This document shows, one piece after another, positions 33,612 to 35,533 of a stretch of 35,533 bases of DNA (positions are counted from its first letter, which is position 1; the number at the start of each line of letters is the position of its first letter). A program made the translations under genes and the position numbers. Origin of the DNA: Phascolomyces articulosus (lineage: Eukaryota > Mucoromycota > Mucoromycetes > Mucorales > Lichtheimiaceae); contig JAIXMP010000077.1 of the NCBI GenBank assembly GCA_025677815.1, forward strand, positions 1 to 35,533, given 5' to 3'. The notes below the pieces were generated by a model. The model was not told the origin of the DNA, did no database searches, and was given only the letters and a program-made list of their open reading frames with translations.

Positions 33612-35030
33612 TTACTCTGCTTCAGAGGGAGGAGGAGGAGTGATCCATTTTACCAAAGCCTGACCGGGAAAGTCATCGTAGTATTGTTGGAGGTTGCTGC
33701 CGGGGTGTTGGTATGCATCAAGTTCTGCGAGTATTTTACACACAATTGGCCATTTGCTGCTTAAGTGTTGGATCCTGCGTAGTGAGGTTGGTTTCGATTT
33801 TGGGAGCTGATTTAGGATGTGTGAGAGAGGATCTTCATGGTATGATGGTAACTGTAGACGATGGTGCATGCGTAGACAATGTATAGCATGTTTCTTTATA
33901 AGTATTTGTGAGGGGCATCTTGGACAAGGTTTGGGTCTTCCACCTGGAAGCCAACCAAGCCTCCATCTGATACAGCGGCTTCTTTCCTTGTTTGTCATTG
34001 GGATCCACATTATTGGATCGACACCCAATTTCGGGAGACAGGCACATAATAGTTTTGCACCAGTCGGTGCAGAACGTATATTTTCGAAATTGTCAACTAA
34101 GTATTGGCGGATAATTGTCTTAAGCATTGTTCCAGAGATATCATTGTATGGTTGTGGGAGAAGGTTTACAATATCTGATTTGTTGCAAAGTTTGCTCCAG
34201 TAACTTCTTTTTTGTGCTTCGAGTCCCGGTAGTAATTGTGTTAGGAGTGCATCATCAGGTAAAAATTGTGCTCTGTATACAAATTTGACTTGCAATGTTG
34301 CTATTCGTTCTGACATACTTGGTAATTTAGTGAGATGGCGCATGATTTTTGTTTCAGATTTAGAATGCGCACCATAAATCATACGAATGCATTGGTTTTG
34401 AGCTTTTTCAATATTAGCTAGTTGTGGTGCGGTAAAGATTAATATGGCCAGTCCATACTCGAGTTTAGGCCTTATAAATTGTGCATAGAGCTGACTGGAT
34501 AGTATTCTAGAGAAGCCAGAAGGGCTGAGGCCAATATTGTTTAGAACTCGCATGCTGTTAATAGCTGAGATTGAGTTATGTGTAATTAGCTGTTGTGCAT
34601 CTAGATAACCCTTATTGTTGATCGGCACCCCAAGATAAGTAAAAGAAGTTTGGTTTGGAATTGGGGTTTCATATAGATGATAAATGTATTCTGCATTATC
34701 TGGCTGCACGATAGCACATTTAATTGGATTCCATCTATATCCTAGATCAAGACTGTGTTGTTGACAGAGATTAAGTAGATTCTGCATGTTGTTTGCTGTA
34801 CTAATGAGTACCACATCATCCGCATATAGGAGGCATTGAATATTTGGGGGTGGGTTTGTAATGTCCAAAGTTGAACGTTGCTCTCTACTATGTTGTTGGC
34901 GTGGGATGATTGTTGGTTGAAAATCATTGTCCTCATGATTAGGTACATTTGTCAAGGCTAATGGTCGATTTGGTTCAATTCCCCCTCGTCTGAGCAGAGT
35001 CGGTAGACTATTTATATAAAGAGAATATAG
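33612..35030 (-). pseudogene. LINE ORF2, C-terminal RT and zinc knuckle (5'-truncated)
   Basis: An open frame of about 470 codons runs without interruption. It carries the RT catalytic motif YADDVVLIS (two catalytic Asp of motif C), then FTYLGVPINNKGYLD, the thumb-like region SAINSMRVLNNIGLSPSGF, and a CCHC knuckle (CPRC...HAIHC) near the end, finishing WITPPPPSEAE. The frame happens to continue through the target duplication into flanking DNA up to an ATG at 35069. Residues before LYSLYINSLP are therefore host sequence, not element. Confidence 0.85.
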
Positions 35031-35042
35031 AACTTGTGATAC
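35031..35042. repeat. Target-site duplication of LINE copy 2, right
   Basis: AACTTGTGATAC, an exact match to 33246-33257, marks the truncated 5' end of the element. Confidence 0.85.
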
Positions 35043-35059
35043 AGGTTTTTTCCAAATTA

Positions 35060-35177
35060 TTTGCGCCAATCTGAAATAACTCTGCGTTACATATAAAAAG
35101 ATTTTGCGTTGTTTGGGGAACTAATTTGCGTCAGTGATGATTTTGCGTTCCTGTTTTTGCGTTGAAGAATTTGCGTT
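35060..35177. repeat. Cluster of seven TTTGCGTT-like motifs
   Basis: TGCG cores start at 35062, 35083, 35105, 35127, 35144, 35158 and 35172. Four copies read TTTGCGTT exactly; the others are TTTGCGTC, CTGCGTT and TTTGCGCC. Spacing is 21, 22, 22, 17, 14 and 14 bp. The sequences between the cores are not repeated, so this is a motif cluster rather than a simple minisatellite. Confidence 0.65.
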
Positions 35178-35333
35178 GTCATTTGTAATTCTCTTATATC
35201 AACTTTCACTTTATTCGTAAACTATTTATCAAATAAAAAATATGTACAACAAATTATTACAAACCTTTTTTTTTTCAAGGCAGGCATCAAAAAATGAATG
35301 GGTATGCTTGATCCATTCAATACAGTCATCTTC

Positions 35334-35439
35334 CGTCCTAAAATTGCTTTCCCATATAAATGCATTTGCGGACATTTAAAGGCTTTGGTAACATTTAAAT
35401 GTTTGAAATGCATTTATATGGGAAAGCAATTTTAGGACG
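35334..35439. mobile_element. 106-bp palindromic MITE
   Basis: The outer 34 bp on each side are a perfect inverted repeat starting CGTCCTAAAATTGCTTTCCC. The arms continue imperfectly inward (ACATTTAAA), leaving a very short loop. No coding capacity. The flanking duplication is unclear (TC on both sides at most). Its perfect arms indicate a young insertion. Confidence 0.8.
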
Positions 35440-35533
35440 TCTGTTACTCATTGGCGTGAGTATTTTGGAAAAAAAACCTGCAACAAATGCAGTCGATTTG
35501 AAGTTGGACAGAAAGATTTAGGTAGCATAAATT

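Larger units (their letters stand above)
33258..35030 (-). mobile_element. LINE copy 2, 5'-truncated insertion
   Basis: A minus-strand element of 1773 bp lies between perfect 12-bp repeats. It begins inside the RT domain, at the LYSLYINSLP segment, and runs to the same 3' end as copy 1. 5' truncation with a target-site duplication is the usual outcome of target-primed reverse transcription. The shared 1.35 kb with copy 1 (23695-25036) differs at about twelve positions, with no difference noticed in the 3' UTR, so both are recent. Confidence 0.88.

Noticed and set aside
1..35533. CRISPR array or bacterial-type operon
   Set aside because: No regularly spaced direct repeats with unique spacers occur, and the intron-rich genes are eukaryotic. 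The TTTGCGTT cluster has irregular spacing and 8-bp cores only.

Overview
The window is eukaryotic and looks fungal. It is AT-rich, with short GT-AG introns of roughly 60-160 bp, small intergenic distances, and several domesticated and mobile repeats. The protein repertoire is a mitochondrial lipoyl synthase, a TMEM41-type scramblase, a Pof3/Dia2-like F-box protein and a Nup35/Nup53 nucleoporin. The intron density, low GC and degenerate lineage-specific families best fit an early-diverging filamentous fungus, probably Mucoromycota. That placement is inference, because no rRNA or marker alignment could be run.

Layout. Positions 386-3213 hold a broken multi-exon gene of unrecognised function, interrupted by a 520-bp element with terminal inverted repeats (950-1469). 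Positions 3214-8437 are long AT-rich, T/C-rich non-coding DNA with a diverged tandem duplication, two strong TATA-like boxes and a perfect 9-bp hairpin. An intact four-exon lipoyl synthase gene (8438-10067, +) converges on an intact five-exon TMEM41/VTT gene (10451-11909, -). After a gene-poor stretch and a fold-back MITE (14290-14498) comes a tandem cluster of a novel-looking zinc-finger family. Copy A (14725-16604) is intact, with nine exons and eight introns all in phase 1. Copy B (about 17110-17300) is a 5' scrap. Copy C (17876-19761) keeps the same nine-exon layout but has lost its start codon, carries a 1-nt frameshift and has two stops in a zinc-finger exon. The F-box gene (21065-23272, -) follows, with a small relic of its 5' end at about 20428-20470.

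The right third is repeat-rich. A non-LTR retrotransposon (LINE) on the minus strand (23695-27260) is bracketed by a perfect 14-bp target-site duplication. It carries ORF1, an endonuclease start and the RT C-terminus, but its centre is lost and a 435-bp solo-LTR-like sequence sits in its place. A second LINE copy (33258-35030, -) is 5'-truncated, about 99% identical over the shared 1.35 kb, and bracketed by a perfect 12-bp duplication. It lies tail to tail with an older, diverged LINE 3' end on the plus strand. All three LINE 3' UTRs keep a stem-loop whose closing pair covaries, suggesting 3'-end-specific reverse transcription. Between the LINEs lie a small MITE, scraps of coding-like sequence, an intact four-exon Nup35/Nup53-like nucleoporin gene (29011-30930) and the 3' part of an unrecognised gene (31695-32110). 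To the right of the second LINE is a cluster of seven TTTGCGTT-like motifs (35060-35177) and a 106-bp palindromic MITE (35334-35439).

There is no sign of an operon-like system. The housekeeping genes appear independent of each other. The parts most worth following are the phase-1 zinc-finger cluster and the LINE family with a conserved 3' hairpin and GTAT-containing target sites.
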